A model generated the notes under the pieces. That model was given only the letters and a program-made list of their open reading frames with translations, did no database searches and had not been told where the DNA came from. Positions 8,675 through 17,007 of a DNA stretch of 55,660 nucleotides are shown here, piece by piece (the stretch's first letter is position 1; each line of letters opens with the position of its first letter). The stretch comes from an uncultured Clostridium sp. (GTDB taxonomy: Bacteria > Cyanobacteriota > Vampirovibrionia > Gastranaerophilales > Gastranaerophilaceae). The stretch lies in assembly GCA_905212085.1 (NCBI GenBank), contig CAJMDF010000007.1:1-55660 (forward strand). Direction: 5' to 3'. A program made the position numbers and the translations under genes.

Positions 8675-9445
8675 ATGTTTTATGTTGCTATGATTAAAGT
8701 TCTAAAAACAGCAAAATTCTCTCATAAAATTTGCAAAGGCAGTTACGAAGAAAAAATTGCACTTGCAAAAAATCTTAACCAAAAATTTTTTAATCAAATA
8801 AGTCAAAAATTTAAGACAAATGAGATTTCTTTAGATGTTTTTACAAAAACATTAAAAGAAAATACACCTGAAAAAATTCAAATTGAAGTAAATGAATACG
8901 GCTCAAAAAAAGGAGGGTGCACCAGTTTTAAATTAAATAAAGACAAAAGCGGTATTGAAGGTCTTTTAATGTTTTTAGAAACAGACAGCTATAATAAAGG
9001 TATAAGATTACTAAATACAGACATAACCCTACACGAAACTTTCCACTATTTCAGCCATCTTGCGAACCCAAAACATACTGCAAGAGTTGGGAAAATGTAT
9101 GAAAAAGGACTTTTAAATAAGACGGAAGAATTTTACAACATACATCTATACACAAGGAAAGAACTTAATGAAGAAGAATTTCGAGAAAACCTTAACAATT
9201 TTTTAAAAGATTTTACCCTGCAAGATCAAATTGAATTTCTACAAAATAGCAGGTATAGAATGATTGAAGAATATAATGCTTTTGATGAAGGTTATAAATA
9301 CCTTGAAAAAATTCAAGATGAACACCCAAATTTGATATGTGAAAAAATTTACGGAAGAGAAAAAGAGGAATACAATTTTCCTAAAAAAATAAAAATTATA
9401 ACAGATAAACTTAAAGAAGTTATTGATAAAAACAGAAAAAGTTAA
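8675..9445 (+). CDS. Unknown protein with an HExxH zinc-hydrolase motif
   Basis: About 256 residues, highly charged and helical. The middle contains 'DITLHETFHYFSHL', an HExxH motif on a helix preceded by hydrophobic residues, as in zincin metalloproteases. I cannot place the third ligand with confidence; Glu residues in 'IEEYNAFDEGYKY' are candidates. There is no signal peptide. The start is uncertain: ATG at 8675 (preceded by TTGAG) or 8690; a TTG at 8654 also exists. It lies 27 nt downstream of the OppF-type gene and 23 nt upstream of smpB on the same strand, so it may be cotranscribed with both. Confidence 0.6.
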   Translation: MFYVAMIKVLKTAKFSHKICKGSYEEKIALAKNLNQKFFNQISQKFKTNEISLDVFTKTLKENTPEKIQIEVNEYGSKKGGCTSFKLNKDKSGIEGLLMFLETDSYNKGIRLLNTDITLHETFHYFSHLANPKHTARVGKMYEKGLLNKTEEFYNIHLYTRKELNEEEFRENLNNFLKDFTLQDQIEFLQNSRYRMIEEYNAFDEGYKYLEKIQDEHPNLICEKIYGREKEEYNFPKKIKIITDKLKEVIDKNRKS

Positions 9446-9468
9446 TTTGTTTATGCTAAAATCCAAAT

Positions 9469-9921
9469 ATGGACAGAAAAATTGTTACAACCAATAGAAA
9501 AGCATTTCATGACTACAGTATTATTGAAAAATATGTAGCAGGAATTGTGCTGACAGGAACAGAAATTAAATCAATCCGCAAAAATGCTATTAATTTAAAA
9601 GACAGCTTTTGCAAAATTGAAGACAATGAAATTTTTCTGTACAAATGTCACATTTCACCTTACGAACAAGGAAACAGATTCAATCATGATGCAGAAAGAA
9701 CCAGAAAACTTCTGCTTACAAAAAAAGAAATTCTAAAAATGCAGACCAAAGTGAAACAAGACAATTATACAATTATTCCTCTTGAAGTCTTCTTATCACA
9801 CGGATTTGCAAAAGTAGAAATTGGTCTTGCTAAAGGTAAAAAATTACATGACAAAAGAGACGATATAGCTAAAAAAGACCAAAAAAGAGAAATGGACAGA
9901 GCATCCAAAATCAGATACTAA
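9469..9921 (+). CDS. smpB: SsrA-binding protein SmpB
   Basis: Delivers tmRNA to stalled ribosomes for trans-translation. The protein has family length (150) with the beta-barrel signatures 'VAGIVLTGTEIKSIR' and 'LKDSFCKIEDNEIFLYKCHISPYEQGN', and the basic C-terminal tail 'KLHDKRDDIAKKDQKREMDR' that folds into the decoding centre. No tmRNA gene is visible in the window. The formyltransferase gene follows 15 nt later. Confidence 0.96.
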   Translation: MDRKIVTTNRKAFHDYSIIEKYVAGIVLTGTEIKSIRKNAINLKDSFCKIEDNEIFLYKCHISPYEQGNRFNHDAERTRKLLLTKKEILKMQTKVKQDNYTIIPLEVFLSHGFAKVEIGLAKGKKLHDKRDDIAKKDQKREMDRASKIRY

Positions 9922-9936
9922 TTTGGAGATAAGAAT

Positions 9937-10911
9937 ATGAAGGTCGTTATTTTAGGCAAAGGCGAAATGCTCGCAAATTTAATTGAGGGCACACTTGATG
10001 GAAACTGTGAAATTGCAGGAATTTTCAGATATGAAAGAACAGTAATGCCTGAAATATTACTCGCAATAAAAGACTTTTTCAAAAGTTCTCCAGAAGTAAC
10101 TTTAATAAAGCAGCATAAAATTCATGAAATAAAGCTAAAATCAGCAAATTCTGAAGAATTTAAAAAAGAAATTTTAAAATTGAATGCAGATGTCATTCTT
10201 GTCGGCACTTGGCGTGAAAAATTAAAAAAAGAAATTATCGACTTACCAGTAATTGCCTCAATAAATGCTCATCCGTCATATTTACCAAAATATCGAGGCC
10301 CAAACCCTTATTTACAAACAATTTTACATAGAGAGAAAAAATCAGGCATCACTTTTCACCTCATAGATGAAAAATTTGATAACGGAGCAATTCTTAAGCA
10401 ACAAGAAATAGATATCATGCCAGATGACACATCAAAAGAACTTAAAGCAAGAACAGTCTATCAAACAAGAAAATTGTGGTCATCAATATTGAATGACTTA
10501 GATTCAGGAATAATAATTCCAGTTGCACAAAATGAAAAAGAAGCGACTTATTTCCCAAATATTAAACCTGAAGATATGATGCTTGATTTCAAAAAAGAAA
10601 ATGCAGAGGAAATTCACGCAAGGATAAGAGCTTTTCACCCATGGCTCCCTTGCTATGTAACAGTAAAAAATAAATACCTTATTCCAAACCCATACAAATT
10701 GAAAATATTAGATGAGGAACATACAACTAAAGTAATAAACAAAAATAAAATACAAAATCCTAAAGTTGGAGATATAATTAACACAAATTACAAATCTCGT
10801 TCTATCACAGTATTATGTAAAGATTGGAAATCCATAAAAATGGTCGGCGTTAATCTCTATGGATTTTTTAACCGACCATTCACTCAATTATTTCTTAAAA
10901 ATCTGCTTTAG
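9937..10911 (+). CDS. Formyltransferase-family protein (Fmt-like, specificity unknown)
   Basis: Belongs to the 10-formyltetrahydrofolate-dependent formyltransferase superfamily. It shows the catalytic Asn-x-His in 'SINAHPSYLPKYRGPNP' and the catalytic Asp in 'FHLIDEKFDNGAIL'. A C-terminal domain of about 120 residues follows. It lacks the 'GTPEFA' start typical of methionyl-tRNA formyltransferase, so I do not call it fmt. A sugar-amine or other amine acceptor is possible. It follows smpB by 15 nt with its own ribosome-binding site (TTTGGAGATAAGAAT ATG). Its 3' end overlaps the end of convergent hydG by 4 nt. Confidence 0.8.
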   Translation: MKVVILGKGEMLANLIEGTLDGNCEIAGIFRYERTVMPEILLAIKDFFKSSPEVTLIKQHKIHEIKLKSANSEEFKKEILKLNADVILVGTWREKLKKEIIDLPVIASINAHPSYLPKYRGPNPYLQTILHREKKSGITFHLIDEKFDNGAILKQQEIDIMPDDTSKELKARTVYQTRKLWSSILNDLDSGIIIPVAQNEKEATYFPNIKPEDMMLDFKKENAEEIHARIRAFHPWLPCYVTVKNKYLIPNPYKLKILDEEHTTKVINKNKIQNPKVGDIINTNYKSRSITVLCKDWKSIKMVGVNLYGFFNRPFTQLFLKNLL

Positions 10912-12335
10912 AAATTGTAATCTCTTCCGCCTTCTTCAATCTTTTTCAAATCTTCAGCTACTTTCAATTTAACACATTCAGGAGATTCTAAGATTTTTAA
11001 TTCTTTCTGGATTAAATCATTTCCAACTTTTTTAGTTTCTTCAGATGCATAATCTTCTAAATACTCTTTTAAAGTTAAAATAGCATTCGGATGGCAGAAG
11101 TTATGAATTTGTTTTTCCTTACAAATTTCCATAAATCTGTCACCAGTCCTGCCGTTACGGTAACAAGCTGTACAGAAACTCGGTAAGTATCCAAGTTCCA
11201 TTAGCCATTTTATAACTTCGTCTAAAGGACGTCTGTCTGATACATCAAATTGTGCAGAATCTTCTTTTTCAGGCATTGGTTGGAAATATCCGCCAACACT
11301 CGTTTTTGAGCCGCCTGAAATTTGAGAAATTCCAAGTTCCAATACACGTTTTCTGCATTCTGCACTTTCTCTTGTAGATACAATCATACCTGTATAAGGA
11401 ACTGCTATTCTAATACAAGCAACGATTTTTGCGAATGTATCATCATCAATTCCGTTATCAAAGACATCAGGATCAATATCATCAGCTCTACGAATTCTTG
11501 GAACACTAATTGTATGAGGACCTACACCATACACAGCTTCTAAGTGTTCTGCATGCATTAATAACCCTGCAAATTCATAACGGTATAGTTCAAGTCCAAA
11601 TAAAACACCTAAACCGACATCATCAATACCACCTTGCATAGCTCTATCCATAGCTTCAGTATGATATTTATAATTATGTTTAGGTCCTGTAGGATGAAGT
11701 TTTTCATAACTTTCTTTATGGTAAGTTTCTTGGAACAAAATATAAGTTCCAATCCCTGCATCATGCAATTTTTTATAATTTTCAACGGTTGTAGCTGCAA
11801 TATTAACATTTACACGTCTTATAGAACCGTTTTTATGCTTAATTCCATAAATTGTCTTAATAGATTCTAAAATATATTCCAAAGGATTATTAACAGGGTC
11901 TTCACCAGCTTCTATAGCTAAACGTTTATGCCCCATATCTTGCAAAGCTATAACTTCATTTTTTATCTCTTCTTGAGTTAATTTCCTACGAGGAATATGT
12001 TTGTTTTTCGCATGGTATGGGCAATACACACAACCATTCACGCAATAGTTAGATAAATACAAAGGCGCAAATAAAACGATTCTGTTACCGTAATATTCTT
12101 GTTTAATTTTCTTCGCTAACTCAAAAATTTCTTTATTTTTATCTTCATTTTCACAAGCTAAAAGAACAGAAGCTTCTCTGTGGGTTAAACCTTTTCCTAA
12201 TTTAGCTTTTCTTAAAATTTCATCAACTAATTCCAAATTATTTTTATTTTCATCTGCATATTTTAGCGTATCAAGAATTTCTTCATGTGAAATAAATTCA
12301 TCTGCATCATGTGACTTTGGATTATACATACTCAT
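10908..12335 (-). CDS. hydG: [FeFe]-hydrogenase H-cluster radical SAM maturase HydG
   Basis: Cleaves tyrosine to make the CO and cyanide ligands of the [FeFe]-hydrogenase active site. The radical-SAM cluster motif is 'CVNGCVYC' (Cx3Cx2C). The C-terminal cluster motif is C-x2-C-x22-C, beginning 'CTACYRNGRTGDRF' and ending 'HNFC', which distinguishes HydG from the thiamine enzyme ThiH. The length of 475 is right. The start has GGGGAG five bases upstream. HydE, HydF and the hydrogenase itself are not in the window. Presence of HydG implies fermentative H2 evolution or uptake. Confidence 0.93.
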   Translation of the reverse strand: MSMYNPKSHDADEFISHEEILDTLKYADENKNNLELVDEILRKAKLGKGLTHREASVLLACENEDKNKEIFELAKKIKQEYYGNRIVLFAPLYLSNYCVNGCVYCPYHAKNKHIPRRKLTQEEIKNEVIALQDMGHKRLAIEAGEDPVNNPLEYILESIKTIYGIKHKNGSIRRVNVNIAATTVENYKKLHDAGIGTYILFQETYHKESYEKLHPTGPKHNYKYHTEAMDRAMQGGIDDVGLGVLFGLELYRYEFAGLLMHAEHLEAVYGVGPHTISVPRIRRADDIDPDVFDNGIDDDTFAKIVACIRIAVPYTGMIVSTRESAECRKRVLELGISQISGGSKTSVGGYFQPMPEKEDSAQFDVSDRRPLDEVIKWLMELGYLPSFCTACYRNGRTGDRFMEICKEKQIHNFCHPNAILTLKEYLEDYASEETKKVGNDLIQKELKILESPECVKLKVAEDLKKIEEGGRDYNF

Positions 12336-12388
12336 TTTCTCCCCTTATCAAAAGCATGATAACCCTGTAAAACTTAAAAGTAAATAGG

Positions 12389-13444
12389 CTAAATTCTGAC
12401 TACAAAACCACCGCCAATCAAGTGTTTGTCTTCAATATCATAAATTACACCTGACTGACCGTTTGTTACAGAATTTACAGGTTCATAGAATTCGATATCT
12501 GCAAAATCATCAAAAAGCCTTACATGAGCCTTTTTATGTTCCATGTTATAACGAATTTTAACCCAAGCATCAAATTCTTTTTTCTCAATTAGATATGTTA
12601 AATTCAAATTAATTATTTTTAAATTTTTCTTATAATTATCTTCTTCTCTGCCAACATATACAATATTTTTTTCAGGATTTATATCTATAACATACAAAGG
12701 ATATGGAGCAGCAATTCCAATTCCTTTACGTTGACCTATTGTATATTGGTAACAACCGTTATGTACTCCCCACTTTTTACCTGTCAAAATATCTATAAAG
12801 TCTCCTTTATTTTCACCTAACTTTTCTGACAGGAATTTTTTTGCAGTCATTGGCTTTTGAATAAAGCAAATATCCTGACTTTCTTTTGAATCTTTTGGAG
12901 GTAAATCAAATTTCTCTGCAATCTTTTTTACTTCAGACTTTTCATAATGATATAGAGGAAATATTGTCTTAGATAACTGTTTTTGACCTAAACGATAAAG
13001 AAAGTATAATTGATCCTTGTGTTCGTCTTTTGCGGGATAGAGCTTATAAATACCGTCAATGCATCTAATATCAGCATAATGACCTGTTGCAAAAACATCT
13101 GCTTTTAATTCATTAATTGCATAATCGAAAAGCACACCCCATTTCACAAACTGATTACATACAATACAAGGATTAGGCGTTTTTCCTGACTTGTATGCAT
13201 CTACAAAATAATAAATTATTTTTTCTTTGAATAAATCCACAGCATCAAATACATGCAACTCAATTCCAAGTTTGTCTGCGACACGTTTTGCATTATTGAC
13301 AACAATATCTGATGCATCAGAATCTATCATACGGCCTGTTAGGCCTACAACCTCATAACCTTGTTTTTGGAGCAAAAGAGCTGTGACAGAACTGTCAACA
13401 CCACCACTCATTGCAACAACAGCTTTTTTAGACATACTTTCCAT
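12389..13444 (-). CDS. mnmA: tRNA-specific 2-thiouridylase MnmA
   Basis: Thiolates U34 of tRNA(Lys/Glu/Gln). PP-loop ATPase motif 'AMSGGVDSSV' at the N-terminus, the catalytic cysteine in 'TPNPCIVCNQ', the second cysteine in 'ESQDICFI' and 'GQRKGIG' are all present. The 351-residue length fits. The start could also be the ATG three codons in (13435). It is divergent from glmU, with 74 nt between the two. Confidence 0.95.
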   Translation of the reverse strand: MESMSKKAVVAMSGGVDSSVTALLLQKQGYEVVGLTGRMIDSDASDIVVNNAKRVADKLGIELHVFDAVDLFKEKIIYYFVDAYKSGKTPNPCIVCNQFVKWGVLFDYAINELKADVFATGHYADIRCIDGIYKLYPAKDEHKDQLYFLYRLGQKQLSKTIFPLYHYEKSEVKKIAEKFDLPPKDSKESQDICFIQKPMTAKKFLSEKLGENKGDFIDILTGKKWGVHNGCYQYTIGQRKGIGIAAPYPLYVIDINPEKNIVYVGREEDNYKKNLKIINLNLTYLIEKKEFDAWVKIRYNMEHKKAHVRLFDDFADIEFYEPVNSVTNGQSGVIYDIEDKHLIGGGFVVRI

Positions 13445-13465
13445 ATCAAAATATTAACATAAAAA

Positions 13466-13494
13466 TTGACTTGATAGTATTCGGATAGTAAAAT
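13466..13494 (+). promoter_or_regulatory. Promoter of glmU
   Basis: TTGACT (13466-13471), 17-nt spacer, TAAAAT (13489-13494), followed by AAGGAG before the glmU ATG. Confidence 0.65.
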
Positions 13495-13518
13495 TATCAT
13501 ATTAATAAGGAGAGTTTT

Positions 13519-14793
13519 ATGGAAATTAAATCAGTAATATTGGCTGCCGGCAAAGGCACAAGAATGAAATCAAATACCCCAAAAGTTTTACATAAAATAT
13601 TTGAAAAACCATTACTTGGATATGTATTAGATAATGTAAAAAATATAGTAAATGAATCTTTTGTAATAGTAGGACATCATGCAGAAGAAGTTACAGAATA
13701 TGTAGAAAAGAATTATAAAACAGCTAAAACAGTTTTGCAATCACCTCAATTAGGTACAGGTCATGCAGTATCAATGGTTTGCCCTGCATTAGAGAACTTT
13801 AACGGACAAGTAATTATACTATGCGGAGATACTCCACTAATTACAGAAGATACTTTGAAAAAATTTGTAGACTATCATAACTCTAATAATTCAGATTTAA
13901 CCGTAATGAGTACTATTTTTGAAAACCCGACAAATTACGGAAGAATTATTAGAGAAGCTGATAATTCTCTAAAATGTATAGTTGAAGAAAAAGATGCAAC
14001 ACCAGATCAAAAAGCCGTAAAAGAAGTTAATGCTGGAATCTATTGTCTTAACTGGGGAAAAATTAAACCTGCTTTTTCTCAATTAACAAGCAATAACGCA
14101 CAAGGTGAATATTATCTTACAGATATAATTGCTTGGGGCAAAAAGAATAATCTTAATGTTAACGCATTTATCTTAGAAAACAGTGATGAAATATACGGAA
14201 TTAATTCTCGCTCAAACTTAGCTACTGCAACAAAAATAATGAATGACAGAAAATTGAATTCATTAATGGATAATGGAGTCACAATTGTAGATCCTGCATC
14301 TACTTGGATTTCAGAAGATACAGAAATCGGAGCAGATACAATAATTTATCCGTCGACTTACATTGAAGGGAAAAATAAAATCGGTAAGAACTGCAAAATT
14401 GGGCCTTGTGCACACTTAAGAGGTGATGTTGAAATCTCCGACAACTGTAAAATCGGGAATTTTGTAGAAGTAAAAAAAGCAAAGATTGACCATAACACAA
14501 ATGCTGGTCACCTAAGCTATATAGGAGATGCAGAACTAGGTGCACACATAAATATCGGAGCTGGTACAATCACCGCTAATTATGATCCGATTACAAAAAC
14601 AAAAAGCAAAACAATTTTAAAAGACAACGTAAAAATTGGCTCAAACACAGTACTTGTAGCCCCAGTAGAAATAGGTGAGGGTACAAATATCGGAGCAGGA
14701 AGTGTTATCACAAAAAACATAGGTGAATGGGCACTTGGTATTACAAGAGCACCACTAAGAATTATTGAAAATTGGGTTAAAAAGAAAATGTAA
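13519..14793 (+). CDS. glmU: Bifunctional UDP-GlcNAc pyrophosphorylase / GlcN-1-P acetyltransferase
   Basis: Makes UDP-GlcNAc for peptidoglycan and lipid A, downstream of GlmS (36130-37974). The N-terminal nucleotidyltransferase has 'LAAGKGTRMKSNTPKVLH' and 'LCGDTPLI'. The C-terminal part is a left-handed beta-helix of hexapeptide repeats containing 'GNFVEVKKAKI', 'HLSYIGDAELG' and 'GAGTITANYD'. At 424 residues it is slightly shorter than the common ~455, mainly at the C-terminal tail. A strong terminator follows immediately. Confidence 0.95.
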   Translation: MEIKSVILAAGKGTRMKSNTPKVLHKIFEKPLLGYVLDNVKNIVNESFVIVGHHAEEVTEYVEKNYKTAKTVLQSPQLGTGHAVSMVCPALENFNGQVIILCGDTPLITEDTLKKFVDYHNSNNSDLTVMSTIFENPTNYGRIIREADNSLKCIVEEKDATPDQKAVKEVNAGIYCLNWGKIKPAFSQLTSNNAQGEYYLTDIIAWGKKNNLNVNAFILENSDEIYGINSRSNLATATKIMNDRKLNSLMDNGVTIVDPASTWISEDTEIGADTIIYPSTYIEGKNKIGKNCKIGPCAHLRGDVEISDNCKIGNFVEVKKAKIDHNTNAGHLSYIGDAELGAHINIGAGTITANYDPITKTKSKTILKDNVKIGSNTVLVAPVEIGEGTNIGAGSVITKNIGEWALGITRAPLRIIENWVKKKM

Positions 14794-14802
14794 AAATATA
14801 AT

Positions 14803-14831
14803 AAAAAAATTCCCTTAAAGGGAATTTTTTT
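14803..14831 (+). terminator. Intrinsic terminator after glmU
   Basis: A7-TTCCCTT / AAGGGAA-T7: a perfect 14-bp inverted repeat with a single-base centre, ending in seven Ts, 10 nt after the glmU stop. Confidence 0.85.
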
Positions 14832-14850
14832 ATATGTTAAAATTAGAACT

Positions 14851-16257
14851 ATGAGCACAAAAGAAATAAAATGGACAATGTTTGTAATCACTGCAGTCGG
14901 CAATTTTATTGCCATGCTCGATTCTACAACCGTTAATTTAGCACTTTATCCAATGTCTGTTGATTTACATGTTACTATGGGACAAATCCAATGGGTAATG
15001 ATTGCTTATATGCTTGTGCTCACAGTGTTTTTACCATTTTTTGGAAAACTTGGCGATATATTTCCTAAAAATAAATTGTATACAGCAGGCTTTGGAATTT
15101 TCGCATTAGGAGCTTTCTTAAACACAACAGCAGGAAGTTTTGGTTTACTAATTGCATACAGATGCTTAGAAGCAATTGGGGCATCTATAATGCTTTCAAA
15201 CGCTCAAGCAATTATCGCAACAATTTTTAAAAACGAAAGACGAGGAAAAGCTCTCGGACTTAATGGCTGTCTTGTTGCAATTGGAGGAATGAGCGGACCT
15301 GCATTAGGCGGAATTTTAATAAATTCCTTTGGCTGGCATTCTGTATTTATCCCATGTATTCCTGTAGCAATAATTGGAGCTTACTACGCTTACAAAGTGC
15401 TCCCTCATCACGCTAAAATCGATATTACAAATTTCAAATTTGATTATAAAGGATTTATCTATTTCACAATAAGCTTGTTTGCACTACTGCTTGCAATATC
15501 AGAAGGTCACAGCTGGGGATGGAATTCGCTAAAAATAATTGCTCTTGGCATAATTACATTAATATTTGGAATATTATTTTATGTAAGAGATCACAAAATT
15601 AACTATCCTTTAATCAATTTTTCAATGTTCAAAATTAAACCGTTCACATACGGAAATCTTGCTGTAATGACATCTTATATGGCAATGTATACAAACAGCA
15701 TTTTACTACCATTCTTTTTACAAGAAATACTTAAATATAACGCATTAGTAACAGGGCTTTTAATCTTGCCTTATTCTCTTACATTATCCTTGATAGCCCC
15801 GATTGCAGGAAGATTATCAGGGAAATACGGAAGCAGACAATTAACAATTGCAGGCCCAACTCTATATTGCATAGCACTTTTATTATTTACGATATACAAC
15901 AAAAATGTTGCAATGTGGCAAATCGTTTTTGCTTCAGGACTTATGGGAATAGGTAATGGGCTGTTCCAATCACCATCAAACAACGCTATTATGACAAGTG
16001 TTCAAAAACATGAAGTAGGTATAGCTTCAGGTATTTTAGCACTATCAAGGAATATGGGAAATATACTTGGAGTTGCAGTCACAATTACATTATTTGAAAC
16101 ATTTAGAAACATTTTTATAGAATCAGGCAAAGTTTATGATTTAGCATTTTTATTCTCTTATAGAACAACTATGTGCTTTGGGATATTTTTCGGACTTTGC
16201 TGTTTATCATTTGCATTTATTGCTTACCAGCCCCAGAAAAAGGAAATAAAATCTTAA
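14851..16257 (+). CDS. MFS transporter, DHA2/EmrB-like drug exporter family
   Basis: A 468-residue polytopic protein with about 14 hydrophobic segments. The N-terminal 'MLDSTTVNLALYPM' (motif D1-like 'LD.TIVNVALP'), 'GKLGDIFPKNKLY' (motif A) and 'GGMSGPALGGILINSFGWHSVF' (motif C of antiporters) place it in the DHA2 group of proton-coupled exporters. The substrate is unknown. It begins 20 nt after the glmU terminator and its 3' end overlaps the next convergent gene by 41 bp. Confidence 0.88.
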   Translation: MSTKEIKWTMFVITAVGNFIAMLDSTTVNLALYPMSVDLHVTMGQIQWVMIAYMLVLTVFLPFFGKLGDIFPKNKLYTAGFGIFALGAFLNTTAGSFGLLIAYRCLEAIGASIMLSNAQAIIATIFKNERRGKALGLNGCLVAIGGMSGPALGGILINSFGWHSVFIPCIPVAIIGAYYAYKVLPHHAKIDITNFKFDYKGFIYFTISLFALLLAISEGHSWGWNSLKIIALGIITLIFGILFYVRDHKINYPLINFSMFKIKPFTYGNLAVMTSYMAMYTNSILLPFFLQEILKYNALVTGLLILPYSLTLSLIAPIAGRLSGKYGSRQLTIAGPTLYCIALLLFTIYNKNVAMWQIVFASGLMGIGNGLFQSPSNNAIMTSVQKHEVGIASGILALSRNMGNILGVAVTITLFETFRNIFIESGKVYDLAFLFSYRTTMCFGIFFGLCCLSFAFIAYQPQKKEIKS

Positions 16258-16888
16258 AAAAGTACTTCTCGCCGCTACTATACTCAACTTCAACAACAGG
16301 AAACGGATTATCTAACTCATAAACTCCATAAAATGTCTTTTTTTGAAGCACTCCAATTGAAGTACTCGTAACTTGTTTTGATTCTAAAACCTTTATATTT
16401 TCATATTCTTTAGCTAATAATTTTGCATCCTTTTTAGAAAGACTATCACAAACCGTTTTCATAGCATTAAATGGCAAACTCCCAATATAATAAATTGTTG
16501 CTAATTCAGCAAGAGGTACAGAACCAATCATTGATCCATATTCCTTTATTCCTTCAACAGTATCTCCTAATGAACTAGTATTCTTTCTTGGTTCATATTT
16601 TTCCTTTTTTAGGTATAAATCAATTATTTCATCAGAACTGATACCAACATCACGGACAATAACTTTTATATCTTGATTTGAAGCATTGACAATTGTGTAT
16701 CCTAAAATATAAAAATATTTTCGAAATGGTCCAGAAAAAGGGGTTGGGGAAATTTGAATTTTAATATCAACAGGCGGATGATCCGAAATTTCAATATTTG
16801 AACTTTGCAATATTGGTTTAATATAATCATTCGCATAAACAAATACTGGCAGAAAAAACACTAAAAGTAAAAAAATATATTTTTTCAT
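16217..16888 (-). CDS. Exported protein of unknown function
   Basis: A 223-residue protein with a clear signal peptide (residues 1-19, 'KKYIFLLLVFFLPVFVYA', cleavage after 'VYA'). The mature part has no domain I recognise; it is mixed alpha/beta with a mid-segment 'YGSMIGSVPLAELATIYYIGSLPF' that is moderately hydrophobic. It probably acts in the periplasm. It is divergent from typA and convergent with, and 41 bp overlapping, the MFS gene. Confidence 0.72.
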   Translation of the reverse strand: MKKYIFLLLVFFLPVFVYANDYIKPILQSSNIEISDHPPVDIKIQISPTPFSGPFRKYFYILGYTIVNASNQDIKVIVRDVGISSDEIIDLYLKKEKYEPRKNTSSLGDTVEGIKEYGSMIGSVPLAELATIYYIGSLPFNAMKTVCDSLSKKDAKLLAKEYENIKVLESKQVTSTSIGVLQKKTFYGVYELDNPFPVVEVEYSSGEKYFFKILFPFSGAGKQ

Positions 16889-16928
16889 AAAGATATTATA
16901 ACAAATTTTAAACGTAAATCAATATCTA

Positions 16929-16957
16929 TTGAAAATAAATCTTTCCTGTTGTAAAAT
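16929..16957 (+). promoter_or_regulatory. Promoter of typA
   Basis: TTGAAA (16929-16934), 17-nt spacer, TAAAAT (16952-16957). Confidence 0.6.
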
Positions 16958-16960
16958 AAA

Positions 16961-16977
16961 AGTGTAAAAATTACACT
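16961..16977. promoter_or_regulatory. Palindrome at the expected typA transcription start
   Basis: AGTGTAA-AAA-TTACACT, a perfect 7-bp inverted repeat with a 3-nt centre, directly after the -10 box of the typA promoter. By its position it could be a repressor operator or a small 5' hairpin. No matching second site was noticed. Confidence 0.4.
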
Positions 16978-17007
16978 AAACGACCAATTTATAAATGGCA
17001 GGGAATT

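Noticed and set aside
9937..10911. Calling the formyltransferase 'fmt'.
   Set aside because: Catalytic N-x-H...D residues are present but the N-terminal GTPEFA motif and general Fmt layout are not, so the specificity is left open.
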